64,000 bases of DNA from Nakamurella deserti. Lineage in GTDB: Bacteria > Actinomycetota > Actinomycetes > Mycobacteriales > Nakamurellaceae. Location of the stretch: positions 62,001 to 126,000 of the forward strand of contig NZ_QCXS01000004.1 in NCBI RefSeq assembly GCF_003260015.1, read 5' to 3'. This document shows positions 62,608-64,000 of the stretch, piece by piece. The notes under the pieces were generated by a model. It made no database searches. It was not told the origin of the DNA and saw nothing but the letters and a program-made list of their open reading frames with translations. The stretch's first letter is position 1, and every line of letters starts with the position of its first letter. Both the position numbers and the translations under genes were made by a program.

Positions 62608-63189
62608 TCAGATCGGGCCCAGGAACTGCGTCGGGTCGAACTCCTCGATCGGGATGACCCGCAGCCGCGGCAGTTTGCGGTTGAACGCCTGCACGTCGTA
62701 CTCCAGGTCCAGGAACTCCAGCCCCTGCGACCGCAGGTCGAGGTAGCGGCTGTTGAAGTGCTCGGGGAACCCGAGGAGGCCGACGCGCCGGGCGCCGCCG
62801 AGCAGCGGGGTGAGGCCGGGCAGGAAGTCCTGGTCGTGGCTGGCCAGGATGACGTCCGCGCCGTCCTCCTGCGCGGCGATCGCGGCCAGCGTGCGCAGGA
62901 TCGCCGCGTCGACCACCTTGACCTCCGACGGGCCGCTGAGCAGCACCGGCCGGTACCGCATCCCCACCAGTGCCTGCACGAAGGCGCTCGGCAGCTGCAG
63001 GTTGGCGGCGTTGAGGAAGAACAGCGGCCGCACGTCGCCGCCCCACCGGGTGCGCGCGTACTCCGTGAGCCGCTCCCAGCGCGGCCGCTCGCTGGACTCC
63101 GGCCGGTGCCGCAGGATCGTGTTCCCCAGGGTGCTGTCGAGGTTCTCGCCGTCGACCAGGATGTAGACGACGCGCGCGGGATCGGTCAT
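62608..63189 (-). CDS. NYN domain (LabA/PIN-like nuclease) protein
   Basis: This 193-residue protein has YILVDGENLD with acidic active-site residues at the N-terminus, FLNAANLQLPSAF, and later ILASHDQDFLPGL with the Asp pair of the NYN/PIN-like nuclease fold. Such proteins may be RNases. The start ATG at 63189 gives a family-like N-terminus; the frame is open upstream without features. It diverges from the methyltransferase gene. Target RNA unknown. Confidence 0.85.
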   Translation of the reverse strand: MTDPARVVYILVDGENLDSTLGNTILRHRPESSERPRWERLTEYARTRWGGDVRPLFFLNAANLQLPSAFVQALVGMRYRPVLLSGPSEVKVVDAAILRTLAAIAAQEDGADVILASHDQDFLPGLTPLLGGARRVGLLGFPEHFNSRYLDLRSQGLEFLDLEYDVQAFNRKLPRLRVIPIEEFDPTQFLGPI

Positions 63190-63246
63190 CGGCTGAGTCT
63201 GGCAGGCGCGGGGCCGCGCGTGGGGCGGGCCCGGGATACTCGGGCG

Positions 63247-64000
63247 ATGCCGCACCGTCCCGTGGTCACCGCCCTGCAGGCCCTCGTCGACGACGACCGT
63301 GGCGCCGCCCGCTCCGCGCTGACCGGCGACCCCTCACTGCTGGGTCGCGCCCTCAGCCGGTTCCTCGACGACGATCCCCTGGCCGGCTCGGTCTACGACC
63401 GGCCGGCGGCGTTCGCGGCGTTCATCCGTGGTGGCGGCAACGTCGCGCTGTACGAGGCGACCAGCGCGGCCCTGGCCGCCGAGTACGCGACGCACGGGGT
63501 CGGCGCGCTGCTGGACATCGGCTGCGGGGACGGCACCGCGCTGCTGCCCGCCCTGACCCGTCGACCGGTCCCCCGCGTCGACGTGGTGGAGCCCTCCGGT
63601 GAGCTGCTCGCGGCCACCGCCGCGGCGCTGGCCGCGCTGTCCGGGATCACCGCCACCACCGCGGGCACCACGGTGCAGGAGTTCCTCGGCGACCTGGCGC
63701 CCGACCGCCGCTGGGACCTCGCGGAATCGACCTTCGCGCTGCACGCCCTGGCGCCGGGCGAGCGCACCCGGGTTCTCGAGGTGCTGGCCGGACGCGTCCG
63801 CCGGATCGCCGTCGTCGAGTTCGACGTCCCGGATCTGCCGCCCCGCGGTCCCGCGGCGCTGGCCTTCCTGGCCGACACCTACGAACGCGGCCTCGCCGAG
63901 TACACCGCCGACCGCGACCTGGTCGCCCAGGGGTTCCTGATGCCGGTGCTGGTCGGGCAGTTGGCCCCGGGCGCCGTCCGGTCGACGTGGGAGCAGCCCG
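63247..64000 (+). CDS. Class I SAM-dependent methyltransferase (partial, cut by window end)
   Basis: An open frame from the ATG at 63247 runs to the window end (about 251 codons read, no stop). It begins MPHRPVVTALQALV and has the SAM-binding motif LDIGCGDGTALLPAL. Acidic VDVVEPSG as motif II and a later VEFDVPDLPPRG follow. The helical N-terminal cap (about 1-85) resembles small-molecule methyltransferases. A GATACT box (63235-63240) 6 bases upstream of the ATG suggests a leaderless mRNA. The 3' end is missing, so the substrate type is unknown. Confidence 0.8.
   Translation, partial: MPHRPVVTALQALVDDDRGAARSALTGDPSLLGRALSRFLDDDPLAGSVYDRPAAFAAFIRGGGNVALYEATSAALAAEYATHGVGALLDIGCGDGTALLPALTRRPVPRVDVVEPSGELLAATAAALAALSGITATTAGTTVQEFLGDLAPDRRWDLAESTFALHALAPGERTRVLEVLAGRVRRIAVVEFDVPDLPPRGPAALAFLADTYERGLAEYTADRDLVAQGFLMPVLVGQLAPGAVRSTWEQP

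Overview
This is a very GC-rich actinobacterial chromosome segment. The codons are strongly G/C-ending, GTG starts are common, many genes seem to be leaderless, and the ribosomal block rpsF-ssb-rpsR-rplI lies near a DUF5318 gene and a GT87-type membrane protein, as around Rv0049-Rv0056 in mycobacteria. A non-mycobacterial actinomycete of the Nakamurella/Geodermatophilus kind fits, but the genus is an inference. I saw no tRNA, rRNA, prophage, insertion sequence or CRISPR array.

Layout. 0-13.9 kb holds regulator/enzyme pairs: SDR and TetR (divergent), a small secreted protein, RsbQ overlapping a PAS-GGDEF-EAL protein, a TetR, a DHA2 drug pump with its TetR, an Old Yellow Enzyme, an SDR with a divergent MmyB-type regulator, an M23 peptidase and a MarR. 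14.0-20.4 kb is a glycan assembly cluster: GT9, two GT4, a long two-part GT2 protein and a TupA-like ATP-grasp protein. 20.4-28.2 kb has an epimerase-like gene, then a LacI-controlled sugar ABC transporter and a GH3 glycosidase, with matching operators at both promoters. 28.3-33.6 kb has a SugE guanidinium exporter under a guanidine-III riboswitch, a gamma-glutamyltransferase, a MOSC-reductase fusion and a lipoprotein.

33.7-43.1 kb holds the rplI-rpsR-ssb-rpsF operon (minus strand) with a short Cys-containing leader ORF, then a GH13 enzyme, TetR, lipoprotein, DksA/TraR zinc finger, esterase, a beta-lactamase-fold secreted protein, a GT87 membrane protein and DUF5318. 43.3-52.2 kb has a Bcr/CflA exporter, a serine hydrolase, a repeat-rich lipoprotein, a secreted M6 metalloprotease and a TetR-DHA2 exporter pair. 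52.3-55.4 kb is a molybdate operon (HTH-Mop protein, ModA, ModB, ModC). 55.4-64.0 kb has a PH-SHOCT protein, an EAL-DICT protein, two small proteins sharing a terminator, DUF2127, a manganese catalase, two oxidoreductases, a NYN-domain protein and a methyltransferase cut by the window edge.

Most notable are the RsbQ/PAS-GGDEF-EAL pair, where a hydrolase-type receptor known from sigma-B control appears wired to cyclic-di-GMP turnover; the guanidine-III riboswitch; and the rpsF leader ORF. Starts were chosen from ribosome-binding sites, overlaps and family lengths. All functions are read from sequence motifs without any database search.
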